From the NCBI GenBank assembly GCA_002189035.1, contig NEEC01000010.1:2666001-2730000 (forward strand): a stretch of DNA of 64,000 nucleotides, read 5' to 3'. Under the pieces are notes generated by a model, which saw only the letters and a list, made by a program, of their open reading frames with translations, had not been told where the DNA came from and ran no database searches. This document shows, piece by piece, positions 12,132 through 24,548 of this stretch (positions are counted from its first letter, which is position 1; each line of letters starts with the position of its first letter). The stretch is from Utricularia gibba. Its lineage: Eukaryota; Streptophyta; Magnoliopsida; Lamiales; Lentibulariaceae. A program made the translations under genes and the position numbers.

Positions 12132-13019
12132 AACGTGTTGAACGAGTGTAACAATAAAGTCTTCCTACAAAGTACGTGTATCTGAATAAAACACCATCAT
12201 TAAAGTTTTATTTGACTTTATTCTTTTAGAATTACTTTTCAACAAGTGATATTTGGTTGGTAAAACTTCTATTAGAAGCAATTTACATTTGATAAAATAA
12301 TTCTCAAAATAATGTTTAGTTTTTCAATTATTAATTTTCATCAGTTATAAGTATTGTTATAGTTTTTTATTTCATCCTAAATGTGATTTTTTTCAATTAA
12401 ATTCTATGAAAGTAGAATTTTTTCGGGGTGACTTTCATGATTTTTTATTTATGAAATAATTCCAATCAAACAACGTTTTTTTGAGTGTATAAACGGTTTA
12501 ATTTGATAATAAATATTATTATATTAAATTTTTAAAATAAAATTTGAAACACACATTTAATGAAGGAGAAGTAATATCGCCAGGTTCTTAAAAAATAGAG
12601 TTCTTCTTGAATTTTTGTTTCTTTTTTAAAAGATAAGTCATTCATATTTAATAATAAATTTGATTGTATAGTATTTTTTTAGAATTATGTCTTTAAATAA
12701 AATTATAAAAGAATGTGAATACCAACATTCAAATGGAATAAAATTTTAAAAAATATTATCAAATTGCATTCCCATTTTAAATGATTTTTTTCCCTGCAAA
12801 TGTTGATGCACATCCTGTAGTGTGCTCGATGTGGATTAGGCGTTCCGACCGAAGGATTACCATTAAATGCGTTTAATTAAAAGGAAAATGACTTTTTATT
12901 GATGGTGTCTGACCTGTGAATTTTATATGTCTGGACTGCTTCCCGATTTCTGGTTCATTAGTTTGGAAAGTTTACAAAAAGCAGCCCCAAGAAGCCGCAG
13001 GATGATTCCGCTCTGTGTC
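12132..13019. other. Spacer between GDSL-A and GDSL-B
   Basis: AT-rich. It begins with the GDSL-A 3' UTR and ends with the GDSL-B promoter. No gene or clear repeat structure found. Confidence 0.45.
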
Positions 13020-13026
13020 TATATAA
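13020..13026 (+). promoter_or_regulatory. TATA box of GDSL-B
   Basis: TATATAA in tgtctatataaccacac, about 60 bases upstream of the copy B start codon. Its presence shows the promoter has not decayed. Confidence 0.6.
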
Positions 13027-13087
13027 CCACACAAGCGGACTTGCAGTCAAAGCACCCAGGCATTCGTCATTTACTGCATTCGTAGCC

Positions 13088-14669
13088 ATGCAGTTGCTGT
13101 ATGCGGTTTTGCTCCTCTTCTCTTTCACGGGAAATGTAGAGCCCTGCGAACGAATATTTCGGCATTGTTTGTGTTTGGAGACTCCACTGTGGACTCCGGC
13201 AACAATGACTTCATCCCCACCGTCGCAAAAAGCAACATGCCACCCTACGGCCAGGATTTTCCGGGGAAGAAACCCACTGGGAGGTTTACGAACGGGAAGC
13301 TGATCACGGATTTCGTAGGTTGGGAAACATTATCACGACTGCGTTTTCATCTTTCCGTAGCTCTGTTTTTGAATAAAATGTCGCCCTTTTTTTCTCATTT
13401 TGATTGCGCTGTAACTTTCATTTCTCTCTCTGTTTTTTTTCACTAGCTTCGTATTTGGGGGTGAAAGAGCTAGTGCCGCCATATCTGGACCCAAGCCTGA
13501 CGATAGAGGACCTTAAAACTGGAGTATGCTTCGCCTCTGCTGCTACTGATTTCGATCCTATGACACCACAAATCCTTGTAAGTTGAATTCTTTTTGGAGT
13601 ATTTTTGATTCTTCAGTAGCTTTTTTGTTTAGTGATTGATGGTAAGAAATTGGGGAATTTTATTTGGTTGTTTTTTGAGTTCGCAGTTGACACTTGAGTT
13701 TTGCTGAATCAATTCTGGGTTCATAAAAAAAATTTTACCTTCTCATGATCAATTTGGAATGGAGACAGGGCGTTATTCCGTTGGCAAAGCAGCTGGAATA
13801 CTTCAAAGAGTACATACAAAAAATGGAGAGCAGCATTGGAAGAATGAAACCGATGCCTTGATCAGGAACGCGGCGGTGGCAATAAGCGCCGGCAGCAACG
13901 ACTTCGTCGTGAACTACTTCCTGGTTCCGGTACGGAACAAAAGCTACTCCGTGCCCGAGTATCAGAACTTCATCTTGCAGCTGCAGCAACAGTTCATCCA
14001 GGTAACTTTAAGCTCTAGAGTTTTGCTACTTTCTAGTTGCAACGTTTTTTCAGAATTCAGCAAAGTGAGGCAAAAATGCTGCGCAGGGGCTTTTGGACTT
14101 GGGAATTCGGAACATTATGGTCGAAGGACTTCCACCCTTCGGCTGCGCGCCGGCGGTCATGAAACTTGAGTCCGGCACATTACCCGGCGTTCACCAGTGT
14201 CTGGACTGGATGTCCGCCATCGCAAGAGATTACAATTCTCTTCTTCTCCCCCAACTCGCCGCTTTCCAGAAACAAGGAGCCAATGTTATGTACATTGACA
14301 TTTATACCCCTTCGATGATATCATCAAAAGGCCCCAACTTTACGGTAGGGATCTTCACCCAAGATGCTCCATTATTTCCTCATTTTCATTGGCAAAGTTC
14401 TGTTGGTGAATAATCTTCTCTGAAAAGTCTATTAAACTTTTTGTAACACGAATCCATGTCTAGGTTTCGATGTGGTGGATCTTGGCTGCTGCGGCATTGG
14501 ATCCCTGGAAACATCGGTATTCTGCAATCCAATCACCCCATTGTGCAGGGATGCGTCCAAGTACGTGTTCTGGGACTCGGTACACCCGACTCAAGCAGCA
14601 TACTACAAGGTGTTCCTCTCCTTGATCCCAGGAATCAATCGTTTCGTTTCCAAGATTACATATAAGTAG
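13088..14669 (+). pseudogene. GDSL esterase/lipase, tandem copy B, three frameshifts
   Basis: The same five-exon plan as its neighbours: 13088-13318, 13447-13577, 13769-14001, 14087-14344 and 14464-14669. All splice sites are intact, as are the key motifs ([41 protein letters not shown]). Each of three exons lacks one base. In exon 1 the signal peptide ([13 protein letters not shown]) is out of frame with the GDS block, shift within 13129-13144. In exon 3 the shift is at AA 13843-13844, between SSIGR and NETDALIRN. In exon 4 it is at CCCC 14307-14310, before FDDIIKRPQLYG. No in-frame nonsense codon or lost catalytic residue accompanies them. Either a recent pseudogene, or a functional gene with homopolymer under-calls in the sequence. 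Confidence 0.85.
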
Positions 14670-16312
14670 TCGGTGTGGTGGATTTTTCATGAGCTATTCA
14701 ACACAAACCTCTTTGAAATGAGCAGCGAACAATGAACAGCTTCTTCCAGAAAACCCCATACAAAAACAATGAACAGTCAATTGTTAGAAAAACGCAAGCA
14801 GTCAATCCATTTGAGAGATTTGTGAATATTCAAATCTGTCCCTCCAGTATTCAGGCATGCCCCAATATTCAGGCCTGCATGCTATATAAAATTCATGCAT
14901 CAGCCTCCCTGCACATGGCCATAATAATGGTGTCGTGCATTGCATCCCTGTGATTGGGTACAACCTCTGGCCCTTCCATGAGAGGTACTCCATCAAGAAC
15001 GCTGATTGCGAACACAAGTGGCGAATCGTGCACACTATTTAAGAGATTAAATTAAAAAATTTACATTATGCATGATCAATTTTTTGACACGATATCTTAC
15101 ACATACCCAAATTTCTAATTCATCTCATTGCTTTGGCCTTTAGGCAACACAGTTTGGTGAAGTAGCAAGGAGACAATAGGTGGAGGTGATGCGTGTTCTA
15201 AAGAAAAAAAAAAACCCTAAATCGCTGACTCCCACAAATCACTTGGGGTTCATCTAATTTCACTCAAGCCCTATAATAAACAATTCACGGTTCAATAGGG
15301 TTCAACGATTGTTCAATCACGCTTTTTTGAACACTAATATTTTGACATTAGACATGTTATAAGCATGTTGTTTTGTATTTATGAAATTAGTATTGTGAAC
15401 TTAATTCACATACATTTTGGTCAACATGGGTATGAGTCATGACAAAATAACACAACTTGTCTGGTATGAATAGTTACATAAGGAACATTTAACCTAACCC
15501 ATCCAAGTCTTATTTGTCTTTTTCCGGAATTAAATAAATTTTAAAAGCATTAAATGCACTCATGGAATGGAAATTGGAGGCTATTGATGGTGGGTGAGTT
15601 GTAGTGTTGGTTAATTTCAAAAATATTTATAATTTACAAATATCAATAGTTAGTCACTTGTCTAAACTTGTTAAAATCTATTTGACACTAAACCACCCAT
15701 TTTGATGGCATCTCAAAGGTAGGTTTCTAATGTCCCAACATTTGGTTTTTTTCGTTTTAAAAATCGGTTGTGTTGTCGTAATTCCAAACTCATGTGTTCA
15801 TCTTATATATGTATTTAAATAATATTTTAACATGTGAAAATGATACTAATTATGCATCTACTAGCACATGTTTATGAAATTGTATGATCTATTTGAAATG
15901 ATTTCCATTTTTATTATTAAATACGAATGATTTCTATTTAAAAAGATATAAACTTACAAATGTTTATTATGTTTAAAAACTTCAAATCCTCAATTTCTAT
16001 TTTATTAGAAAGGTATTTTGAAAATTATTTTTTAAAAAATAGAATTAAACATACCCTAATTTTCAAATGGTTGGCTCCATTGCAGTATTAGGATATTTTT
16101 ATTTAGACCATGCAACCATTGTTTGAAAACCTTAAAAATGGTCCAAACTGATTAAACAATGGTTGTATTGACTTTAATATGATTTCTATCGTAAATGTTT
16201 CAATCATGATTTTTTAAATACTACAAGCAACTGTTCATGTGTACTTCCACAATATCATGGTTCATGGGACCTTTTTTTGTCTAAGTAGATGCCCTTCTAA
16301 TCCAACTTTGTC
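14670..16312. other. Spacer between GDSL-B and GDSL-C
   Basis: AT-rich and about 1.6 kb. A fragment near 15040-15110 (aaaaaatttacattatgcatgatcaa..gatatcttacacatacccaa) resembles one near 24010-24075, so it is probably a dispersed repeat. No gene seen. Confidence 0.4.
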
Positions 16313-16321
16313 TATATTTAA
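16313..16321 (+). promoter_or_regulatory. TATA-like box of GDSL-C
   Basis: TATATTTAA about 70 bases before the start codon, in the position of the boxes of copies A and B. Confidence 0.5.
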
Positions 16322-16390
16322 GACCACACTCTCACACACAAAATAAAAGAAAAAGGCCTTCTCATCTGGTTAGGCTCTTCTCCTTCAACC

Positions 16391-18495
16391 ATGCACCTAC
16401 TCTATGGAGTTTTGCTGCTGCTCTGTACCACGGTGGACTCTCAAATCCTACATACGAATACCTCCGCCATCTTCGTGTTCGGAGACTCTTCCGTCGACTC
16501 CGGCAACAACAACTTCATTCCGACCATGGAAAGGGGCAACTTCACACCCTACGGTCACGACTTTCCCGGCCAGATTCCCACAGGAAGGTTCACTAATGGC
16601 AGGCTGCTCACTGATTTCATCGGTTAGATGCACCGGAAACACCTTCACTTTACACTGAAGTGAACTATTTCGATTCGTTAACGAGCCTTTTGATGGGGTT
16701 TTCTTGATGTATGTGTCAAAATAGCTTCCTACATGGGGATTAAAAAGCTTGTACCACCGTACCTGGATCCCAATCTGACTCTCGACGACCTGAGAACCGG
16801 AGTTTGCTTCGCTTCCGCCGGTTCTGGTCTCGATCCGCTAACATCCCAGATCACGGTAAGAATTTCACTTGGCCCAAGTTCGAAGTAGAATTTTCATACC
16901 CAGGCTCAAAACTCATCTAGAGATGATTTTTCCGTACACCCGTAATATAATATATTTTTTAATTCATCACGTCATTGGTGCTCCATAAATGGGTAGGTGC
17001 AGAAGACTATCGCCAACATGTCTCGTTGGTGATATTATAGTTCAAGAAATCGGATCTCATAAAATTAACCATCTTCAACAATAATTTTTTGTTTTAATTT
17101 ATGATAGATAATTGAGGATGACTAGATTTGTAAATGATGCATTTTTTCAACAATTTATTTTTTACTAGTACACAAATTTTCATGTTTTTCGACATGATTA
17201 TCATGCATTTTGGATCTATATTTTCTGGTTTGAAGTTGTCTTGATGTACTTTCTACCCATATTTAACTTATATATGTTAAGATCCCACAAATCTTATAAC
17301 TCTTTAGTTAGGGACCTGAAAATCAAGAACTAGTGTGATGGAATGAAATGAAGCCCTCCACAATACGAAAAAAAAAAAAAATCTTTCAATCTTCATCTTT
17401 TTCTTCTAATTTTTACTTTAATATCTTAATTTAATATTCGATGGTTGAGGTTTTTTCGATATTGAAATATTTATTTAAATATTATTATTTTCTAACAAAT
17501 ACAACACGGGGGCTTACATTTTTGTTTTGTTTTGTTTCGAATGTTCGCAGAGTGTGATTTCAATGGAGAAACAACTCCAATACTTCACCCAATACAAGGT
17601 GAGAATGGAGGGCTACTTAGGCAAAGCGAGAGCCAAAAGCCTGATAAACAAGGCAACTGCTTTTATAAGCGTTGGCACCAACGACTTCCTTGCCAATTAT
17701 TTCCTGATTCCGACAAGAAATCAAACGTACTCTGTCGGTGCGTACCGGAATTATCTTCTACGGCTGGAGCAGCGCTTCATCGAGGTATCCGTAGATTACA
17801 CTCTTAAGTTCCATAACATTCACAGATGAAAAAAAAAAAACAATTTTTTCAAGCCTACATGTAACAAAAAAATCTACTCAATCGATACGTGTCTTGTGAA
17901 TGCTTGAATTTCATCTCAGATATGAAGATATGCGCAGGAAGTTATAAATCTAGGTGTCCGGAACATCGCGGTGGTGGGCTTGCCGCCGTTCGGGTGTGTG
18001 CCGGCTTCCAAAATCCTTTACTCCTGCCAAGCCTGCAGCCACCATTGCGTTGAATGGCTGTCGGTAGTAGCACGAGACTACAACCGCTTGCTTCAATCCA
18101 AGCTTGCGATGCTGAAAACCTTGAGGGCCAACATTGTGTACCTTGACATATATCGGCCGCTGGAGGATCTGATCAGACGGCCACAAGTCTATGGTGCGTT
18201 CTTCCTTTTCATTGCAGTAAGCAATTTACTTTGAGACTCAGAGGCTGAGTCTGATTGCAAGTGCCGTGACGGGTTCGCTGCTTCATGTCTAGGGTTCAAT
18301 GTTGTGGACCGCGGTTGCTGCGGAAGGGGAGGCCTTGAAACCTCAATACTATGCGCACCGGGGACCGCGCTGTGCAGTGATGGCTCCAAGTACGTGTTCT
18401 GGGACTCATCACATCCAACTCAGGCAGCATACTTCAAGATCTTTCAATCCTTCGTCCCCGCACTTAGACGATTCTATTCCAAATTTGTGATGTAA
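16391..18495 (+). CDS. GDSL esterase/lipase, tandem copy C (intact)
   Basis: Five exons, 16391-16622, 16725-16855, 17551-17784, 17938-18193 and 18293-18495, in frame throughout, give 351 residues, the usual plant GDSL length. Signal peptide MHLLYGVLLLLCTTVDS; block I IFVFGDSSVDSGNNN with Ser33 as nucleophile; GRFTNGRLLTDF; SVGTNDFLANYF (block III Gly and Asn); GLPPFGCVP (block IV); and the catalytic Asp-His pair in WDSSHPTQ, about residues 322 and 325. It ends RRFYSKFVM. This is the reference copy of the tandem array. Exon 4 has two extra cysteines and a His pair (SCQACSHHC) where A and B read [12 protein letters not shown] or LESGTLPGVHQC, so the local fold or disulphides may differ. A secreted hydrolase; substrate not predictable. 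Confidence 0.93.
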
Positions 18496-20984
18496 GGGTT
18501 ACTTTGTTCATCCCTCTGCCTCCTGACTCCATCCATTATCAAGTCATTTTAAGGACGACTATTAAAATAAATAATTGTACATCGTAAAATAAAAATGAAA
18601 TAGTTAAATATAAAAAATAGTTATAAATTACTAATAATTAATTGAAAATAATTTTTTTTAATGTAATTCACGTTGGTTATATATTTAGACGTTAAAACCA
18701 TCATATTCTTAATTTCTAAATAAAAGTAAGCCTCATGTATCCACAGCCCATTTGGGAAGATTTAGTAGTAGTGCGAATGACCGGCCCATTCTTCAACTGA
18801 TTCAAGTCTATTGTCATACAGAAGAAGTGGGCTGATGGGCACACAAATGAGGCATTTGCTCCTTCATGCAATATATGTAAAAACCTAATCTTTTTATTAT
18901 TACACCATATTAACATAACGAACACCACGGGCATAGGTATAAAGTCATAATTAATGGAAGCATCATGGTCTCCTTCACATCAGTTTCCATTGCAAGGTGA
19001 ATCAGCAGTGGTTTACATTTTTAAACTCTGCTTTAAATTCCAATATGATAGGAAAATAGTTTGTTTCCCCCTCCAACAGTTGCACTCTTTCATCTAGGTT
19101 TTTCATGGGAAAAATGTGAGATATCTGTCTAGTTTACAAAGGTCGAACTGGTGCCATCCAACGCATCAAACGAGTAGTGAATGAGAGGTCGTTGGTGGGT
19201 CAGTGGATCGCCTTTAAGTCCGAATTGATGAAAAAGGTCGAACCCTCTACTCCACGCTCATATTTTATGATTTTCCATCTGATAGGATCAGAGCAACACG
19301 AGAGGAGGGAAAAAGGAAAAGAGTGAACTGAGAAGGCATTAACTCCATCTGAACCCCCGTTTGCACTGCATCTGCATCAGCATGTGCCTCGCATTCAATA
19401 TCCCCACCACACCAACTCCCAATAATTGACTCCTCAGGATGCATCAGATGCCAATTATTTGTCTCGTAATCATAACTTTAGCATTCAAGAATCCATCTAT
19501 TAGTTCCATTCTTAGGATGCATTTGCATTGGTCGACTTGAATAACCGCTCACCATCTCTCCCTGTCGATGCATCACTGCATCCGAGGCTCAAGACTCGCT
19601 GCGTCTGAGACACAGGAGCAGTCAAAGAGTATTATATTGGAGCTCAAGTGCATGAATTTTTCTGGAATGGGAAACAGATGGATGTATCAAGTGTGGGCCT
19701 TGGGCAATGATGTGCACCACATGAAATGATAACAAAACGAATGTACGATTATTGCCTTGTGACAGTCTATGTGATGATTCAGGGTTGTCACTTGTCACCT
19801 TGCTTTTTATTGCTTAGAAATTAAAATAGAAATCATTTGTATTTTAGAGTGATTTCACAAAAAGAATAAGATTTTAAGGACATTATATACTGCATGTCTT
19901 CACATTCCACCATTTTAAGGCCATATTTGATTGATCAGTTTGGACACATTTTAATGGGTATAAATTATATTTTATGTATTTGGTACAAAAATTTGTTAAA
20001 TCCATATAAAAACAAAAACATAAGATTTACTTTACACAAGAAAAAAATAGATGATAAAGGGGAGGTAGGTAAAAATATGAATTTTTAATTAAATCAATAC
20101 ATAATCATTAATAAACTAAACACATTCATTCCTTTCCTTTTAACCAAACATGCCCTATATGAGAATAAGGGAGTTGGTTAATTTTGTACTTGAGGAGACA
20201 CATTCGTAGTTTTCCAATGATTAAATAATATTAATTTAATTTCAGAATAATAATTATGGGTTTCACGGACTGGAATTAATTGAGTCATTTATTTGGGCGG
20301 TCCCCACCATCCAGCTTTCCAAGCATATTGAATGCCACGGAGTGAGGGAGCTCACGAGGAGCTCCTGAGACGATGATGAGGTACATGAAGCATCATAATG
20401 GTCACACCATCAATTTAAGGTAAGGTATGATGCATACATTTTCGATGTTTAATTCTCATAATTTTATTTTTTTATTAATATAAATGAATAGTGAATTAGA
20501 TGATTTGTGATTTTATTACTATCCAAATTGATTTGATCATGATTCTATTTAATTTAAATCTTAATAATATCATTGTTTTTAAACATGTGTGATTGCGTAT
20601 CATATGAAATAATTTTCATCTAATTTTCTAGAAGATTCCAATTTTAGAGTAAAATGATTATTATCTCACAATATTAGAAAGAACAAAAAAAATATATTGA
20701 ACTAAATAGGTATGAATTGATACCTAATACATTATATGATTTTAAAAAAGATTCCAAATTTTGTAACTATAATAAAATATATTTAGTTATTTTAACTTAA
20801 AAAATTATTGATAAAAAAATAAAATGCATGTTACTGAAATAGTCTTTTACCCTACCCTATTATCCTAAATTGCAATATGCACCTTTTTCTATTTCTTACA
20901 ACTACAAATGAAATATTGAGTCTTTCCATTTGGCCCCGGAGACCCACCACCACACCGGCAACCAGATCAGTATCCTCTGTCTCC
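18496..20984. other. Long spacer between GDSL-C and the peroxidase gene
   Basis: About 2.5 kb, AT-rich in the second half. A TRIM-LTR-like fragment is near 18551-18705. The section 18960-19720 is less AT-rich, with many gcatc/gatgc-type words, but it has no long frame and I recognise nothing in it. Confidence 0.4.
18551..18705 (+). repeat. TRIM LTR-like fragment
   Basis: Resembles the plus-oriented LTR of the degenerate TRIMs at 40912 and 63288: attaaaataaataatt at the start, ataaattactaataattaattga in the middle, then taatgtaattcacgt and tatatatttag. Probably a solo or truncated LTR; AT-richness limits certainty. Confidence 0.4.
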
Positions 20985-22616
20985 ATGTCGCTCTCTTCTA
21001 CTCTCCTTTTCACCCCCCTCTTCTTCCTTCTTCTTCTTCTTCTTCCCTCGCTTTGCCGGGGCTCTTATATCTCCGCCCGGAAGCCGCGCTACCAATTAAC
21101 AACGGACTTCTACGCAAATTCATGCCCTCAGGTTGATCAGCTCGTCGCCTCCGTCGCTTCTCAGCAGTTCCGGGACGCGCCGGTTTCCGCTCCGGCCACC
21201 ATTCGGCTCTTCTTCCACGACTGCTTCGTCCGAGTAGCCGAGCACAACTCTTGTTTACACTGCGTCCTCTTCAAGTTCATTGATTGTAATAACTAATAAT
21301 TAATTATATATTCCTTTCAAGGGTTGCGATGCGTCCGTGCTGATATCGACCAAGCCGGGCAGTAAAGAGCCGGCACCGGAGAAGGACGCGGAGGACAACC
21401 GGGAAATTGCGGTGGAGGCTTACGACACCTTGGAGAAAGCTAAGGCGCTGGTGGAGAGCAAGTGTCCCGGTGTCGTTTCCTGTGCCGATATTCTCGCCAT
21501 GGCTGCCCGGGATTTCGTCCACTTGGTGAGTATTCTCCACCTCTAAAGTTCCCCCTACCTTCGTCTTCCTCCTCACGACCTCACGTTTACATATTTTCCT
21601 TGTTGGCTTATTCTGGAGTTATTTTCGCACCACTCGTCTGTGTTTTTTTTTTTTTTTTAGTGTAGAGTGAATATTTTTCCTAAAAAGAAATCGTTCTTTC
21701 ATTGTGCATGTGTCCTATGTTTTAGTACAATGTTAGTCTAAAAAAATGTGTTCTTGGGGTGTTCTTTCAATACCCAAAAGTTCATTAAAGAAAAAAATCA
21801 GGTCTAAGGTTGGGTTCAGTGCGGAGGTAAAAAGCGATTAGTTTTGGAAACTAAATGAAGCCGAGAGGCAGCACGGCGACAGCGTCACGTGCACTTCCCG
21901 AGCAATTCGGCCTTTTTGCAGTGGCGGTTTTTGCCTCATTGTTTTCATTCATTGATTGATTCACCACTTTCCAGGCGGACCCAGCCGGGGGTTCATCTTT
22001 ATCGAACCAAAAAGGATACGTAGACTCTTGTTTCTCATTCACGGTTTCTTGGCAGGCCGGAGGGCCGTACTACCAGGTGAAGAAGGGAAGGTGGGATGGT
22101 AAAATCTCCCTAGCTTCCAATGTCCAGTACAATCTCCCACGAGCAAACGCCTCACTAAGTGATCTCCTCACCCTCTTCAACTCCAAGGGCCTCACTGTGG
22201 AAGACCTGGTGGCCCTCTCCGGTGCGCATTCCATCGGCTTCGCGCATTGCAAACACTTCGTGAAGCGTATTTACGGCACCGATTCCTCCATGGATCCCAG
22301 ACTCCTCAAGTCCCTTAAGCTCTCCTGCCCTCCCTACGGAGGCAACACCGATGTGGTGGCGCCGCTTGATGTGACGACTCCCTTTGTACTTGATAATGGT
22401 TATTACTCGAATCTGGAGGCAAAGATGGGCGTCTTGGGTTCGGATCAAGCCCTGTTTTTGGATGCGAGGACCAGGCCGTTGGCGCAGGCGCTCGCTAGGG
22501 ATAGGAATAAGTTTTTTCAAGCCTTCGCGGAGTCAATGGAGAGAATGGGCTCGATTGGTGTAAAGAGGGGCCGGAAGCATGGGGAGAAGAGAAAGGTTTG
22601 TAGTCTGCATGCATGA
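20985..22616 (+). CDS. Class III secretory peroxidase (PER19-like)
   Basis: Three exons, 20985-21233, 21322-21525 and 22056-22616, all phase 0, give 337 residues. The signal peptide has a Leu run encoded by a CTT repeat. The distal site is IRLFFHDCF with Arg74 and His78; the proximal haem ligand is His209 in LSGAHSIGFAHC. The family cysteines are present (NSCPQ, HDC, GCDAS, SKCPG, SCADI, FAHC, LSCPP, final VC). The segments AARDFVHLAGGPYYQVKKGRWDGK and MGSIGVKRGRKHGE match the subgroup containing Arabidopsis PER19. These enzymes oxidise phenolics with H2O2 in the cell wall and take part in lignin or suberin polymerisation. The start at 20985 was chosen because it begins the signal peptide; the frame is open further upstream. 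Confidence 0.94.
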
Positions 22617-22888
22617 GGCTTTCATTGCTAGATTTTTTTTTTCTTTTTTTCATTGCATTGTAGGGTGGTCTGCCTAGTGGCTCTCTTTGTGGCTAGTTTT
22701 GCGCTCCATTATGTTCGAGTCGACCCGTGAATACAAAAAAATGCTGCAAAAATGTAATGGTTCGTCATGGCTTCTGTTAGAACCATCTGACATCTATGAT
22801 TGAATTCATTGACTGAATGGATGAAACCCGGGACGGACCATTTTCCTGAGTAGCTATCGAATTGATTACCAAACTCTTGCGGCCGCGT

Positions 22889-23383
22889 TGGTGAAATAGC
22901 ACTACTGTAAAAAGCAATTAGTTAAATAGCACGCTTTCGCAAATCATTTGTGAAATAGCATTTTTATACATTATTTCAAATCAAAAGATATATAATGATC
23001 TAATTAAAACATATATTCATAACATTTTATTTATCATAAATATGTATAAAAATATAAAAATATCAACCTAATATATATTGAATCATAAAAATATATATTT
23101 GATTTAACATATACATTATTTCAAATCAAAAGATATATAATGGACTAATTAAAACATATATATTAATTTCGTTTTATTAATCACAAAAATGTATATAAAT
23201 ATAAAAATATCAACATAATATATATTGAATCATAAAAATATATATTTGAGTAATACATGTATTTTAATTAGATCAATATATATTTTTAATCTAAAAAACT
23301 CATAAAAATGCTATTTGACAAATAATTTTCAAACATGTGCTATTCAGCAAATAAATTTATGGCAGAATGTTATTTCACTAATT
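22889..23383. mobile_element. MITE-like element with imperfect terminal inverted repeats and an internal tandem duplication
   Basis: The left arm (ggtgaaatagcac...ttagttaaatagcac...catttgtgaaatagcattttta) is inverted in the right arm (taaaaatgctatttgac...gtgctattcagc...gttatttcacta), about 80 bases per arm. Between the arms is a 144-base unit present twice in tandem (starts 22967 and 23111), each with tcaaatcaaaagatatataatg and tatatattgaatcataaaaatatatattt. There is no coding capacity. I could not identify a clean target-site duplication, so the superfamily is unassigned. Confidence 0.6.
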
Positions 23384-23505
23384 TACTCGTGAATGAAACA
23401 TTCACTGATTAAACGATTTTTTATGAACAGATTTTTTTATTACAAGAGCAATGACAGGAATCCGCTACTAACAACAACCTATTAATAAGTAAGAGAATAA
23501 CAGAA

Positions 23506-23916
23506 CTTGCTCAAAACCAGACAACTGCTGCACTACGGGGGAGTTCTCCACCTCATAACAGAATTCCACACACCATGGTTGAATGAGTTGCTCTCTTCCA
23601 ACGGTTATGGAGATTTCATTTCTGTACGAAATTCTGATTTTCCAACGTCAACTTCCAGCGTAACATCAGCTCTTCCACTCATACAAACATCCACTTCATC
23701 TGTCCAGCTGGTAACCTTGAGATGGATCTCAAACAGCTGCGCTCGATCAGCATCGGTGGAGGGAATGCACTCAGCCTTGTTGACCATTTCACTCCTTACC
23801 ACTGAGTGTAGCTGCAGACAAATGAGACAATCCTCAACAACACTTCTAACAGCAAGAGTGACACAAGACTGATTTTTGCAAAATATATGAAATGAATGGA
23901 CACAAGAACTTATCAA
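23506..23916 (-). other. Unidentified exon-like open frame, possible gene fragment
   Basis: The minus strand is open from 23916 down to 23605 (103 codons) with codon use that looks less random than the flanks (e.g. SCVTLAVRSVVEDCLICL and DVCMSGRADVTLEVDVG). An acceptor-like tract (ttttgcaaaaatcag) precedes SCVTL, and donor-like GTAAGG and GTTACC sites lie inside, so it could be one to three short exons of a decayed gene. I do not recognise the family. It may equally be chance. Confidence 0.25.
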
Positions 23917-24321
23917 ATGAGTCTAGAAACTTCATCCCGTAAAGCCCAAGGAAACCCATTGTCGGAACAACCAAGTTCTGTTCAATTTAAAAATATTTAT
24001 TCTATCTCACATACTAAATTAAAAAATTTATGTTATGAATGATCAATTTTATCACATAATATCTTACAAATGCTCAAATTTATAATTCATCTCTAGCGCT
24101 CACCTCCCTTCTAAACTCGATCGTGACCAGTCGCGTCAGCACAATAATGATTTCTAAATCAATTTAATTCAGTAATGAATCTAAATATGTTTAATTATAA
24201 ACATTTTAATAAGACAAGAATAATCATACGAGTCGCCTGGGCCATCCACCTCCTTGTGTCCGGATGTTCCTAAGAATATATATATTTTTTATTTTGTGTA
24301 TTTTTGGATTGTAATTTAGAT

Positions 24322-24548
24322 CAGTGTTTTGAAAATTTTTGTAAACTATTTTATTTTTCAAAATTATTTCAAAATAATAATAATAAATAAATAAAAGTAA
24401 ATTACTTTTTATTTTTCTAAAAATAATTTTTGTAATATAATTTTAAAAATATTTTTGTTAAAATTACTTTTACAATTGATAATATTCTAAAAAAATATTT
24501 CTATTTTTAAAAAATAGAAATAGTCTTCAAAAATTTTCCAAAACAATG
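24322..24548. mobile_element. hAT-like MITE, copy 1
   Basis: Starts cagtgttttgaaaatttttg and ends with the inverse of cattgttttggaaaatttttg. The outer 45-50 bases are complementary in AT-rich form. The inner sequence matches, in reverse orientation, the element at 36083-36380. CAGTG-type termini suggest hAT; flanking octamers (atttagat and attgaatt) agree at only 5 of 8 positions, so the target duplication is doubtful. Confidence 0.55.

Noticed and set aside
22917-23390. CRISPR-like or satellite array
   Set aside because: Only two tandem units framed by inverted arms; this is a plant MITE structure, not an array.
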